From Lichenifustis flavocetrariae (GTDB lineage Bacteria; Pseudomonadota; Alphaproteobacteria; Rhizobiales; Beijerinckiaceae), in NCBI RefSeq assembly GCF_026130545.1, contig NZ_JAMOIM010000003.1, forward strand, positions 62,001 through 126,000: a DNA stretch of 64,000 nt, in the 5' to 3' direction. The position numbers were made by a program, and so were the translations under genes. Under the pieces are notes generated by a model. That model did no database searches and was not told where the DNA came from. It saw only the letters and a program-made list of their open reading frames with translations. Shown here in pieces: positions 45,137 through 53,076 of this stretch (positions are counted from its first letter, which is position 1; every line of letters begins with the position of its first letter).

Positions 45137-46321
45137 ATGAAGACGCTGAGTCCCGACACGCGCGCTGCCCTGCGTTCACGCACGCGCCTGGTTCATGCCG
45201 GCCGCGAGCCGTTCGAGCAGCATGGCTTTGTCAACACGCCGGTCTATCGCGGTTCAACGGTGCTTTACGAGAGTGTTGAAAACCTCTCGCGCCACAATGC
45301 GCGCTTCACCTATGGCACCAAGGGCACCCCCACGACGGAAGCCCTGGAGCGAGCCTGGACGGAGATCGCCGGGGCGGCCGGCACGGTTCTCACGCCTTCG
45401 GGCCTCGCTGCCATCACGGTGGCGTTCCTGGCCGTCGTGAAGGCCGGCGATCACATCCTGGTCACGGACGCCGCCTACCGGCCGATCCGCACCTTCTGCG
45501 ACAGCGTGCTGCGGCGCCTCGGCGTCGAGACCACCTATTACGATCCGGCGCTCGGCGGCGACGTCGCGGGTCTGTTCCGGCCCGAGACATCGCTGGTCTT
45601 CGTGGAAGCGCCCGGCTCGCAGAGTCTCGACATGCAGGACGTGCCCGCGATCGTGGCGGCAGCCCATGCGCGCGACATCCCCGTCATGATGGATAATACC
45701 TGGGCAACGTCGCTGATGTTTCCGGCGCATAAGTACGGCGTCGATCTCGTGGTGGAAGCCGGGACCAAATATCTGTCCGGCCATTCGGACCTGCTGCTCG
45801 GCGTCACCTCGGCCAATGCGCGCTATTGGCCGCAACTGCGCGCGACCTTCGACGCCTTCGCCATGTGCGCCGGCCCCGAGGACGTGTTCCTGGCCCTACG
45901 GGGGTTGCGCACCATGGAGTTGCGCCTGCGTGAGGCGGAGCGGCAGGGCCTTGCCATGGCACATTGGCTCAAGGCCCGGCCGGAAGTCGCCCGTGTGCTG
46001 CATCCGGCCCTCCCCGAGCATCCGGGGCATGCGATCTGGCAACGTGATTTCACGGGATCGAGCGGGCTCTTCTCCGTGATCCTCAAACCATGCGGAAGCG
46101 AGGCCTTGGCGGCCATGTTGGACGGGCTCGAACTGTTCGGCCTGGGCTACAGCTGGGGCGGCTATGAGAGCCTTGTGGTTCCGTTCGATTGCGCGCCATA
46201 CCGCTCCGCGACCACCTGGGCCCCTGGCGGCCCGGCCCTGCGCTTCTCGATCGGTCTCGAAAACGTCGAGGACCTGCAGGAGGATCTCGACCGCGGCTTC
46301 GCCCGGCTCAAAGCGGCCTGA
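45137..46321 (+). CDS. metC: cystathionine beta-lyase
   Basis: A 394-residue Cys/Met-metabolism PLP enzyme. The PLP-binding Lys is in VVEAGTKYLSGHSDLLLG, the cofactor-phosphate segment in TYGTKGTPTTEALERAW, and the tail has the Arg for the substrate carboxylate (PALRFSIGLENVEDL). It splits cystathionine to homocysteine, pyruvate and ammonia. In alphaproteobacteria metC commonly lies divergent to the aap operon, as here. ATG 45137 follows AAAGGATG closely; the frame is open to 45080. Confidence 0.92.
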   Translation: MKTLSPDTRAALRSRTRLVHAGREPFEQHGFVNTPVYRGSTVLYESVENLSRHNARFTYGTKGTPTTEALERAWTEIAGAAGTVLTPSGLAAITVAFLAVVKAGDHILVTDAAYRPIRTFCDSVLRRLGVETTYYDPALGGDVAGLFRPETSLVFVEAPGSQSLDMQDVPAIVAAAHARDIPVMMDNTWATSLMFPAHKYGVDLVVEAGTKYLSGHSDLLLGVTSANARYWPQLRATFDAFAMCAGPEDVFLALRGLRTMELRLREAERQGLAMAHWLKARPEVARVLHPALPEHPGHAIWQRDFTGSSGLFSVILKPCGSEALAAMLDGLELFGLGYSWGGYESLVVPFDCAPYRSATTWAPGGPALRFSIGLENVEDLQEDLDRGFARLKAA

Positions 46322-46333
46322 GCCAAGCAATCG

Positions 46334-46672
46334 TCAAGGCGTCTCCGACTTCGCGGCCTTGCGCGTCGCCTTGCCGATCAGCATGAGGTTGCGGACGTAG
46401 ATGAGATTGGCGAGCACCTGACCCAGGATGATGATCGCATCGTGCCGCGCGAGACCGTAGACCAGCGTCATCAGGCCGCCGACGAGCGACAGCACCCAGA
46501 ATGCGACGGGAATGACGCTTCGCCCTTCGCGCTCGCTTTCGATCCACTGCACCAGGAAGCGCCCCGTGAACACGAGCTGCGCCCCAAGCCCGAAGGCAAA
46601 CCACACGTCGAACTTCTGCACGAAGACGTCGTACAGATATTGTCCGAGTTCATGCGTCAGATCATAGAGCAC
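46334..46672 (-). CDS. lipid-A-disaccharide-synthase N-terminal-like membrane protein
   Basis: A 112-residue protein of the LAB_N type with three membrane helices: FGLGAQLVFTGRFLVQWIES, then SVIPVAFWVLSLVGGLMTL and LGQVLANLIYVRNLMLIG. This matches the N-terminal domain of some LpxB proteins, here stand-alone and without a catalytic domain. GTG 46672 overlaps the end of the GT2 gene by 11 bp. In other genomes such proteins accompany polyprenyl-phosphate glycosyltransferases; they may help flip or anchor lipid-linked sugars. Last gene of a four-gene operon. Confidence 0.85.
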   Translation of the reverse strand: MLYDLTHELGQYLYDVFVQKFDVWFAFGLGAQLVFTGRFLVQWIESEREGRSVIPVAFWVLSLVGGLMTLVYGLARHDAIIILGQVLANLIYVRNLMLIGKATRKAAKSETP

Positions 46673-47417
46673 GCGACGATCCCGCAACGATATGGGGAAG
46701 CTTCTTGCGGCGCCGGACCAGCCAGGTGACACCGAGCAGATCCGCGATACCGACCCAAAGCCGGTCGAAGAACCCATAGTTCGAGACGCCGCTCAGACGC
46801 GGCCGATCCACCACGTCGATCAGCGAGATGGCATAGCCGTCGCGGCGGACGAGGGCCGGCAGGAAGCGGTGCAGGCCGTCGAAAAACGGTAGATCGAGGT
46901 AGACCGCGCGCGGGAAGCATTTCAGGCCGCAGTTGGTGTCACGGGTGCCATCGTCGAGAAACGCCTCTCGCACCACATTGGCCACCTTGGACTGCAGACG
47001 CTTGAAGGCCGTATCCTGCCGCCCCAGACGTTGGCCGGCGACCAAGCCGCAATGCGGGCCGGCCTCCTTCAATTCGGCCAGCATGCGCGGGACCACGGCG
47101 GGATCGTTCTGGCCATCCCCGTCCATCGTGACGATCACGGGCGCGCGGGCGGCCTTCACGCCGTTCCGAACGGCGGCCGACTTGCCGCAGGAGCGATCGT
47201 GCTTGAGGTGGTGCAGCCAGGGCCGGGTGACTTCGAGACGGATCAGTTCGGCTTCGGTGTTGTCCGTCGAACCATCGTCGACATAGATGACTTCGAAGGA
47301 CCCGCCGCCCTTCATGGCGGCCTCGATTTCGATCACCAGGGGTTCGATATTGCCACCTTCGTTCCGCACCGGCACCACGATGGTGACGTCGGGACAATTG
47401 TCCGCGGAAACAATCAC
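46662..47417 (-). CDS. family 2 polyprenyl-phosphate glycosyltransferase (DPM1/ArnC/RgtE-like)
   Basis: A 251-residue GT-A enzyme: DVTIVVPVRNEGGNIEPLV, VIYVDDGSTDNTEA, and the metal site VTMDGDGQNDPAVVP. LHRFLPALVRRDGYAI is the DPM1-like acceptor region. No C-terminal membrane helices, unlike ArnC. It should transfer a sugar from a nucleotide donor to a polyprenyl phosphate; the sugar is unknown. GTG 47417 has GAGGA 7 nt upstream and overlaps the PAP2 stop (GTGA). Confidence 0.88.
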   Translation of the reverse strand: MIVSADNCPDVTIVVPVRNEGGNIEPLVIEIEAAMKGGGSFEVIYVDDGSTDNTEAELIRLEVTRPWLHHLKHDRSCGKSAAVRNGVKAARAPVIVTMDGDGQNDPAVVPRMLAELKEAGPHCGLVAGQRLGRQDTAFKRLQSKVANVVREAFLDDGTRDTNCGLKCFPRAVYLDLPFFDGLHRFLPALVRRDGYAISLIDVVDRPRLSGVSNYGFFDRLWVGIADLLGVTWLVRRRKKLPHIVAGSSRAL

Positions 47418-48238
47418 GAGACTATCCTCGCGGGCATTGCTCCGTCGCGGCCTAGGCCGGCCCAGATGTCGCCCGGATGTTTGAGACGCGGCAGACCTCG
47501 GGGTCCGCGGGTGAAAGCGAGCGAGTGGCCTGCGAACACAGCCGCGAGGCAAGAGGTCGTCGCGAGGCCCAGGATCGCACCGGCCAGGACATCGCTCAAA
47601 TAATGTGAGCCCAGGACGATCCGCGCCGCCCCGACCAGGACGGCAATCAGAAATGCGGGGCCGCGCAACTGCGGCTTGAAGAAGCAAAGCGCTGCCGCGA
47701 GCGCGAAGATCGATGTGGTGTGGCCCGAGGGAAAGCTCGCCAGACTGGCCTTGATCGAGAAGAGATCGAAGTGAAACGGCCCCAGCGTCTCAAGAAATTT
47801 GGGGCGCGCCCGCCCGACCACATGTTTGATGACCTGCACAAGAATGCCCGATACCGCCACGCTCGAAAACACGAAGAGAGCTCTTTCGCCCAGGGCTGTG
47901 ATCGAGACGTTCCCTTGACGTCTGCCCCCCCGTCGCACCAACCAGAACGCCCCCGCCGCGATCGCGCCGGAACTCACAAGCATGTAGCCCGACAAGCCAA
48001 AATCGCTGAACACCTGGGCGACCCCGTGCAAGCTCGAAGGTGCCGTCGCGACGAGACGGGCGACCGGTGCGTCGAGCAACCAGGCGGTCACAGAACAAAG
48101 AGGCATGGCCAGACCAAGCGCCACCAGGCAAATGCCGAGCGGCGACGCCAGAACACGTTCGAGTCCGCGGGCCTCCGGCTCAGGGCCGCGCGAGGGCGAT
48201 GGCGACTCCTGATCATTCAACAACAGCCGAGACGTCAT
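47414..48238 (-). CDS. PAP2-family membrane phosphatase (LpxE/PgpB-like)
   Basis: A 274-residue membrane protein with about six helices and the three PAP2 motifs: KHVVGRARP, SFPSGHTT and RIVLGSHYLSDVLAG (catalytic His residues in the last two). It could remove a phosphate from lipid A or from polyprenyl pyrophosphate; the operon context of lipid-linked glycosyltransferases supports an envelope substrate. ATG overlaps the stop of the ArnT-like gene (ATGA) and its own stop overlaps the next GTG, so all are translationally coupled. Confidence 0.88.
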   Translation of the reverse strand: MTSRLLLNDQESPSPSRGPEPEARGLERVLASPLGICLVALGLAMPLCSVTAWLLDAPVARLVATAPSSLHGVAQVFSDFGLSGYMLVSSGAIAAGAFWLVRRGGRRQGNVSITALGERALFVFSSVAVSGILVQVIKHVVGRARPKFLETLGPFHFDLFSIKASLASFPSGHTTSIFALAAALCFFKPQLRGPAFLIAVLVGAARIVLGSHYLSDVLAGAILGLATTSCLAAVFAGHSLAFTRGPRGLPRLKHPGDIWAGLGRDGAMPARIVS

Positions 48239-49947
48239 GGCCGATCTCTCTGCCTGACGTAGACACCGATGTCGAGACGTCCGCCTCCATTGATGGAGGT
48301 GCCGACCACGCGTTGCGCGAGATGCACATCGGGCCGGGTCCCGAGTGCCGCCGTGAACTCCTGCTCACCGCCGCTTTCCACAAAGGCCCCCCGGCAGTCC
48401 CCCTCCTTAAGGAAGCTCGCCGCGAGCTGCGGCGTTGTCAGAAGCAGGTTGGTTCCGGTGAGAAAGACAAGGCTCGGCTCATGATCGCCCGATGTCGCAA
48501 AGGTCGGCGAACGACAGCCGGGTTCGATCGCAGCCGCTCCGGCTTGAGCCAATCGCCCGGAGACCGCCAACATGTCCGAGACGGACGGCGTCAAGACCCG
48601 GCCGAGAACGAAAAGATTGAGCAGGATCGCGGCCGCGACCGCGCCCGTTGCGGCACGAGCGAAAGCCCCTTCGCGGATGTTTCGCGCCGACCAGATCACG
48701 CAACCGCCCAGCAACAGCACGACCGGAATACCGGCCAGCAGGGTCCCGACCGGGAGATCAGACCACAAATAACCCCGCCCGCCGACAAGCACGGCCACGA
48801 GCGCAAGAGGCAAGATGCCGAGCAAGATCAGCACGGCAATGAAGGCCACCCGCGACCGCGCGCGCGGAGACACGCCTCCGTCCAGCACCAAAGCCGTGAG
48901 GATCGCGATGGCGGGATAGACCGGCAACACGTAATGCGGCAGCTTCGTCGGCACGATTTCGAACAAGAGCCAGGTGGGAATGAGCCAGGCCAGCAGAAAT
49001 GCGATCGCCGGATCACGCCGTGCCCGCCAAACGCCCCAGGCCGCGATTGCGGCAAAGGGTGCCATCGGCCACGCCGTCACCCAAAAAGCGGCCAGATAGG
49101 TGCCGGGTGGCGCACCATGCGATTCCTGCACGCCGGCCACCTTGCCGAACATGTCGTGACCGACCGAGTCGGCGAGGAATGCCCCCTTGGTGCGGAGCAG
49201 GATGAGGCCGAGCCAAGGCAGGACCAACACGACGACCCAGAGAAGCCCGATCCCGGGCCGCAAGATGGCGAGCCAGCGGACGGCTCGGTCTTTCACGCAA
49301 AGGACGATGACCGCGAAGGCCACAACCATCGGCGTGATCGGCCCCTTCACCAGAATGCCGACACCGATCGCTGTCCAGAACAGAGCGGGGTGGACCAGCG
49401 ACACGCGCGTCGCGCCCCGGCGAGACGCAAAATAGAGGCGGACGAGACTGCCCATGGCGACCGTGACGGTGGCCAGCAGAACCGCATCGGTTTTTGCCAG
49501 ATGGGCCTCGACCGTGATCAGGATGGTCGAGGCGAACAGCAGGGCCGCCAGGAGTGAGGTTCGCCGGCTTGTCAGTGCAAGCGCGGTCCAATAGGTGCCG
49601 AGCACGGCCGTGATCGCCCCCAGCAGCGAGGGCAGCCGATAGAGCCAGATCGTTTTCAGTGCATCGGGAACCCCGAGCTTTTCGCCAAGCGCCACCGCCG
49701 AAGCCTGCACCCAGTAGATGCCGACCGGCTTCTTGTTCCGCGCCTCACCCTGATAGCGGATATCCACGAAATCGCCGGTCTCCAGCATCTGCTTGCTCGC
49801 CTGCGCGAAGCGGGGCTCGTCGCGATCCATGGGAGGCAGCGACGTGAAGCCGGGCAGATAGAGTGCCAGCGTCACCGCGATGAGCAGCAACACAGCCCAG
49901 GGACGTCTGACCCCGTCCGGGCGAGAAAAAACATGGAAAAGCGTCAA
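48235..49947 (-). CDS. ArnT-like membrane glycosyltransferase (GT39/GT83)
   Basis: A 570-residue GT-C protein with about 12 membrane helices. The catalytic first periplasmic loop has PPMDRDEPRFAQASKQML, and YQGEARNKKPVGIYWVQA follows, both typical of the ArnT/PMT-like branch. It uses a polyprenyl-phosphate-linked sugar to glycosylate lipid A or core in the periplasm; rhizobial RgtA-D galacturonosyltransferases have this fold. First gene of the operon. The start appears to be TTG 49947 with a weak RBS, so the exact N-terminus is uncertain. Confidence 0.88.
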   Translation of the reverse strand: MTLFHVFSRPDGVRRPWAVLLLIAVTLALYLPGFTSLPPMDRDEPRFAQASKQMLETGDFVDIRYQGEARNKKPVGIYWVQASAVALGEKLGVPDALKTIWLYRLPSLLGAITAVLGTYWTALALTSRRTSLLAALLFASTILITVEAHLAKTDAVLLATVTVAMGSLVRLYFASRRGATRVSLVHPALFWTAIGVGILVKGPITPMVVAFAVIVLCVKDRAVRWLAILRPGIGLLWVVVLVLPWLGLILLRTKGAFLADSVGHDMFGKVAGVQESHGAPPGTYLAAFWVTAWPMAPFAAIAAWGVWRARRDPAIAFLLAWLIPTWLLFEIVPTKLPHYVLPVYPAIAILTALVLDGGVSPRARSRVAFIAVLILLGILPLALVAVLVGGRGYLWSDLPVGTLLAGIPVVLLLGGCVIWSARNIREGAFARAATGAVAAAILLNLFVLGRVLTPSVSDMLAVSGRLAQAGAAAIEPGCRSPTFATSGDHEPSLVFLTGTNLLLTTPQLAASFLKEGDCRGAFVESGGEQEFTAALGTRPDVHLAQRVVGTSINGGGRLDIGVYVRQRDRP

Positions 49948-50077
49948 AGCGTCTTAACTTTCGGCGAAGGCCGAGGCCGGGCCATGGGCAATGATCGGCA
50001 GAGGATGGCGGGAGCAAGGCTCCACACCGCAATCGTTCCCAGCATCGCTCTCGTGCGCCTTTTTCCTCTGGGGCGCT

Positions 50078-50154
50078 TGGCGACTCCGGCAGGATTCGAA
50101 CCTGCGACCTGCCGCTTAGAAGGCGGCTGCTCTATCCAACTGAGCTACGGAGCC
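50078..50154 (-). tRNA. tRNA-Arg (anticodon TCT)
   Basis: Minus strand, 77 nt with encoded CCA. Acceptor GGCTCCG pairs with CGGAGTC; D arm TAGCTCAGTTGGATAGAGCA; anticodon loop CTTCTAA in stem GCCGC/GCGGC; T arm GCAGGTTCGAATCCTGC. Decodes AGA. Confidence 0.97.
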
Positions 50155-50175
50155 GAACCGCGAAGACCGGTTGCC

Positions 50176-50484
50176 TCAATGGGTCCACATTCCGGTCCTG
50201 CTGTTCTTGAAATTGTCAGAGTAGGACAGGCCACGCCGCACGGCGTCGGGTTTGGGTTCCTCGACCCGATAGGCGATACCAAGCTTCTCGATGAACGCGA
50301 TCGCGTCCTCTTTGGTGTCGAACGGGATCTTGACTTGGGAAGACGTCTCGCTTGAGCTGGTCCATCCCATAAGGGGCTCGATTTCGCGCGCGATGCTGCG
50401 CTCATATTCGAGGATCCACGTCTTGGTCCGGCCCTGACCCGAGGAAGTCGCGCCTTTTGAGGGCCTGTAGATTCGTGCGATCAT
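50176..50484 (-). CDS. NADH dehydrogenase complex I accessory subunit (NDUFS4 family)
   Basis: A 102-residue protein: ARIYRPSKGATSSGQGRTK, then TWILEYERS, EPLMGWTSSSETSSQVKIP and YSDNFKNSRTGMWTH. This is the alphaproteobacterial homologue of the mitochondrial 18-kDa subunit NDUFS4, which stabilises the N-module of complex I. ATG 50484 is chosen; the frame is open to 50730 across the tRNA-Pro gene, which cannot be coding. The rest of the nuo genes are elsewhere. It sits between two tRNA genes on the same strand. Confidence 0.92.
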   Translation of the reverse strand: MIARIYRPSKGATSSGQGRTKTWILEYERSIAREIEPLMGWTSSSETSSQVKIPFDTKEDAIAFIEKLGIAYRVEEPKPDAVRRGLSYSDNFKNSRTGMWTH

Positions 50485-50569
50485 CCCGCTCGCTATCCTG
50501 CACTCGTCTCGGCGCGCCTTCGGCCGCGCCGCCAGACTGCCTCGATCCGCTATTCTCGCAACATGATGC

Positions 50570-50646
50570 TGGTCGGGGCAGCAGGATTCGAACCTGCGAC
50601 CTATAGTTCCCAAAACTATCGCGCTACCAGACTGCGCTATGCCCCG
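50570..50646 (-). tRNA. tRNA-Pro (anticodon TGG)
   Basis: Minus strand, 77 nt with encoded CCA. Acceptor CGGGGCA pairs with TGCCCCG; anticodon loop TTTGGGA in stem ATAGT/ACTAT; T arm GCAGGTTCGAATCCTGC. Decodes CCA and by wobble other proline codons. Confidence 0.97.
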
Positions 50647-50776
50647 ATCGCTGTCGCGATGCGTGCCGTCGCTACCACGTGGCCGGACCAGGAACAAGCG
50701 GCGTGTGGGTCCGCGGCGACGATCGTGCATCGAAAGGTGAACCCATCAACAACCGAACGACAAGGACGGAAGAGGA

Positions 50777-51271
50777 ATGCTGATTGTCTTCGGAGGCCTT
50801 CCCGGCACGGGAAAGACCACGATCTCCCGCCGTCTCGCACAGAGACTGGGGGCAACCTACTTGCGCATCGACACGATCGAGCAGGCGATCCGCGCGACCT
50901 ACCGAATAGCGGAGGTAGGCGCGGGCGGCTATGCGACGGCGGAAGCGCTCGCGGCCGACAATCTGGCTCAGGGCCGAACAGTGATCGCCGACTGCGTCAA
51001 CCCCGTGATCGAGAGTCGGACAGGCTGGCGGAGCGTGGCCGCCCAGAGCGCTGTTCGCCTTGTGGAAATCGAGGTCGTCTGCTCGGACCTCATCGAGCAT
51101 CAGCGGCGTGTCGAGACACGCCGCTCCGACATCAATGGACTTCAGCCGCCAGGCTGGACCACCATCCAGGCTCAGACCTATGAACCATGGGATCGTCCCA
51201 GGCTCGTGATCGACAGCGCCAAGATGGGACCCGACGAGGCAGTGGCCTTCGTCATCGAGACGTTGGCGTAA
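50777..51271 (+). CDS. small P-loop kinase-like ATPase
   Basis: A 164-residue protein with Walker A VFGGLPGTGKTTISRRL, then LRIDTIEQAIR, ADNLAQGRTVIADCVNPV and a lid-like arginine-rich region HQRRVETRRSDI. It belongs to the AAA_33-type kinases that phosphorylate small molecules (chloramphenicol phosphotransferase-like, gluconate kinase-like). The substrate is unknown. GGAAGAGGA precedes the ATG. It is divergent from the tRNA genes and alone in its direction. Confidence 0.85.
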   Translation: MLIVFGGLPGTGKTTISRRLAQRLGATYLRIDTIEQAIRATYRIAEVGAGGYATAEALAADNLAQGRTVIADCVNPVIESRTGWRSVAAQSAVRLVEIEVVCSDLIEHQRRVETRRSDINGLQPPGWTTIQAQTYEPWDRPRLVIDSAKMGPDEAVAFVIETLA

Positions 51272-51313
51272 GCAGCCCGGGTCGAGGCCCGAGCTGCCGC
51301 TTCAGATATGCGA

Positions 51314-51727
51314 TCAGGGCTTTGCCACAGCCGGCATGGTGGCCATCTTGTCGAGTAGTTGCAGCGCGATGTCGGCACATGCCTTCATGGGCTCGTCGTC
51401 GGCGCATTTCACGTCGAGCTGATCATCGCCGCGTTCGAGTCTGAAGTGGGCCGCTTTGCTGAGCGGGGGTGGTGGCGGTGCGAAGCGCCCTCTGGGGCCG
51501 CCAGGCGGCGGTGGGGGCGGTGCATCCATCCCGTCGCGCATGGGCCCACCTGGCGGGGGCGGGGGCGGCGCGTCCATCCCATCGCGCATCGGACCGCCTG
51601 GCGGGGGTGGGGGTGGGGCGGCAGCCCCGGCCGGTGCCGGCGCCGGGGCGGAACCGGTCGCGGTCTGTGCCATGACGCCACCGGTCAGAAGCGCGAGCGC
51701 AAGGCCCGAAATCAATAAGCTTTTCAT
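51314..51727 (-). CDS. secreted proline-repeat protein, unknown function
   Basis: A 137-residue protein with a Sec signal peptide (KSLLISGLALALLTGGVMA), then Ala/Pro-rich sequence and two and a half copies of APPPPPPGGPMRDGMD, then a C-terminal region with two Cys (LDVKCADDEP, KACADIALQLL). The final part, including KAAHFRLERGDDQLDVKCAD, looks like a small folded domain, with the proline repeats as a spacer. AAGGA lies 6-7 nt before the ATG. It shares direction with the OB-fold-like gene 83 bp upstream; the two may be co-regulated with the divergent two-component system. Confidence 0.75.
   Translation of the reverse strand: MKSLLISGLALALLTGGVMAQTATGSAPAPAPAGAAAPPPPPPGGPMRDGMDAPPPPPPGGPMRDGMDAPPPPPPGGPRGRFAPPPPPLSKAAHFRLERGDDQLDVKCADDEPMKACADIALQLLDKMATMPAVAKP
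51498..51625. repeat. in-frame 48-bp tandem repeats encoding PPPPPPGGPMRDGMDA
   Basis: Two complete copies and a partial one of a 48-bp, G/C-rich unit within the proline-repeat gene. Copies differ at a few third positions only, so the duplication is fairly recent or under homogenisation; copy number may vary between strains. Confidence 0.75.
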
Positions 51728-51810
51728 TGGTAGTCCTTTCGAAGATGACGCGGCCGGGAAGCGCGCGCCGGTTGCAAGCCGAAATGTCCGGCCTGATCAG
51801 GGGAACTGCT

Positions 51811-52281
51811 TTAGGTCTGGGGACCGCGGGGCGGCGGGGGTGGGCCCGGCGGCCCGAGGACGACGCTACTTCCATCGCCGTGCTGGATCGCGACGGCGTG
51901 GACGAAGCCATGTTCGAAACGTCCCTGAACCGTGACGGTTTCCGATTTGGCGACGAGCGTGCCGCCCTCACCCTGAGGGCCCGTCTCGATCAGCGCGCGT
52001 CCGCTATCGTCGGCGAGGATGAACTTGTTGCCGAAGATCTCGGCGACCTGGCCCTTGACCGCGACCGGGCTCCAATCCTTCATCGAGGCGATCGGCGCCG
52101 GCGGCAACGAAACCATGATGGGCCGCTGTCCCCTTTGTGCGATGGCAGTGGCACCGGCGCCGACCGCGCAGGCCGCGAGGAGAGCCGCCCCAAGTGCGGT
52201 CCGGCGCAGGACCGGTGGACGCCTCGGCTTTGGTGGCGGCAGGCTGCCGATGGGTTCCGCTTGTTGTGGTTCGGTTGGCAT
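51811..52281 (-). CDS. membrane-anchored OB-fold-like protein, unknown function
   Basis: A 156-residue protein: Pro-rich cytoplasmic N-terminus, one membrane helix (about residues 27-48, RTALGAALLAACAVGAGATA), and a periplasmic domain of five probable strands: VAVKGQVAEIFGNKFILAD, GRALIETGPQGEGG and ETVTVQGRFEHGFVHAVAI. The strand pattern resembles the YgiW/OB-fold stress proteins. It ends in a Pro-rich tail (GPPGPPPPPRGPQT). It is transcribed divergently from the adjacent response regulator (129 bp between), so it is a likely target of that regulator. Confidence 0.75.
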   Translation of the reverse strand: MPTEPQQAEPIGSLPPPKPRRPPVLRRTALGAALLAACAVGAGATAIAQRGQRPIMVSLPPAPIASMKDWSPVAVKGQVAEIFGNKFILADDSGRALIETGPQGEGGTLVAKSETVTVQGRFEHGFVHAVAIQHGDGSSVVLGPPGPPPPPRGPQT

Positions 52282-52410
52282 CGACGGGCTCCTTGGTTCG
52301 TTCGATGTCGCCCTTGTAGTCTCGGGGCCGGGAACCCCGCCTGAACCCCGCGGTTCAGATTCGGTTCAGCCCCAGGCGCTATGCCGCCGGCTCGGCAATG
52401 GAACAGGTCT

Positions 52411-53076
52411 ATGCGCGTGCTTCTCGTGGAAGATGACCAGATGCTCGCCGAAAGTGTCGCCCGCCACCTGCGGGCCGAGCATTTCGTGGTGGACCTGGCC
52501 CGCAACGGCGAAGATGCCGAGCACGCGGGCGAGACCGAGGCTTTCGATGCTGTCGTGCTCGACCTTGGGCTGCCCAAGAAGGACGGCGTCTCTGTGCTCC
52601 GGGCCTGGCGGACGGCGGGACGACATTTTCCAGTGTTGATCCTCACGGCGCGCGACGGATGGTCCGACAAGGTCGACGGGTTCAAGGCGGGAGCGGACGA
52701 TTATCTGGTCAAGCCGTTCCGGGTTGAGGAACTGGTGATGCGCCTTCGTGCCATGGTGCGCCGCGCCGCGGGCCATGCCGCGCCGCGCATCGCCTGCGGG
52801 CCTCTGGTCTTCGATTCGCAACTCGGCACATTCGAACTCGACGGCCTTCCATTGCGCCTCACGGCACTGGAGTGGCGCGTGCTGTCCTGCCTTGCCTTGC
52901 GGGCCGGTCATGTGGTCGAGCGCGCCGACCTGTTCGAGCGCGTGTACGAGGGCGACGCCGATGTCGAGTCGAATTCGGTGGAGGTGATCCTGGCGCGGCT
53001 TCGCCGGAAGCTCGGGCATCCTCTCATCGAAACGATCCGAGGGCGCGGCTATCGGCTGGTCGCTCCCCCTCCATGA
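52411..53076 (+). CDS. OmpR-family response regulator
   Basis: A 221-residue DNA-binding regulator. The receiver domain starts MRVLLVEDDQMLAESVARHL; the phospho-acceptor Asp is in VVLDLGLPKKDG, the conserved Thr/Lys in LTARDGWSD and YLVKPFRVEEL. The winged helix ends in SVEVILARLRRKLG and TIRGRGYRLV. ATG 52411 gives the exact usual N-terminus. Its stop overlaps the start of the kinase gene (ATGA), so both are made together. Targets probably include the divergent anchored OB-fold gene. Confidence 0.93.
   Translation: MRVLLVEDDQMLAESVARHLRAEHFVVDLARNGEDAEHAGETEAFDAVVLDLGLPKKDGVSVLRAWRTAGRHFPVLILTARDGWSDKVDGFKAGADDYLVKPFRVEELVMRLRAMVRRAAGHAAPRIACGPLVFDSQLGTFELDGLPLRLTALEWRVLSCLALRAGHVVERADLFERVYEGDADVESNSVEVILARLRRKLGHPLIETIRGRGYRLVAPPP

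Noticed and set aside
48040-49557. 505-codon plus-strand frame opposite the ArnT-like gene
   Set aside because: Highly charged Arg/Asp/Gln shadow composition; the minus strand has proper membrane helices and coupled starts.
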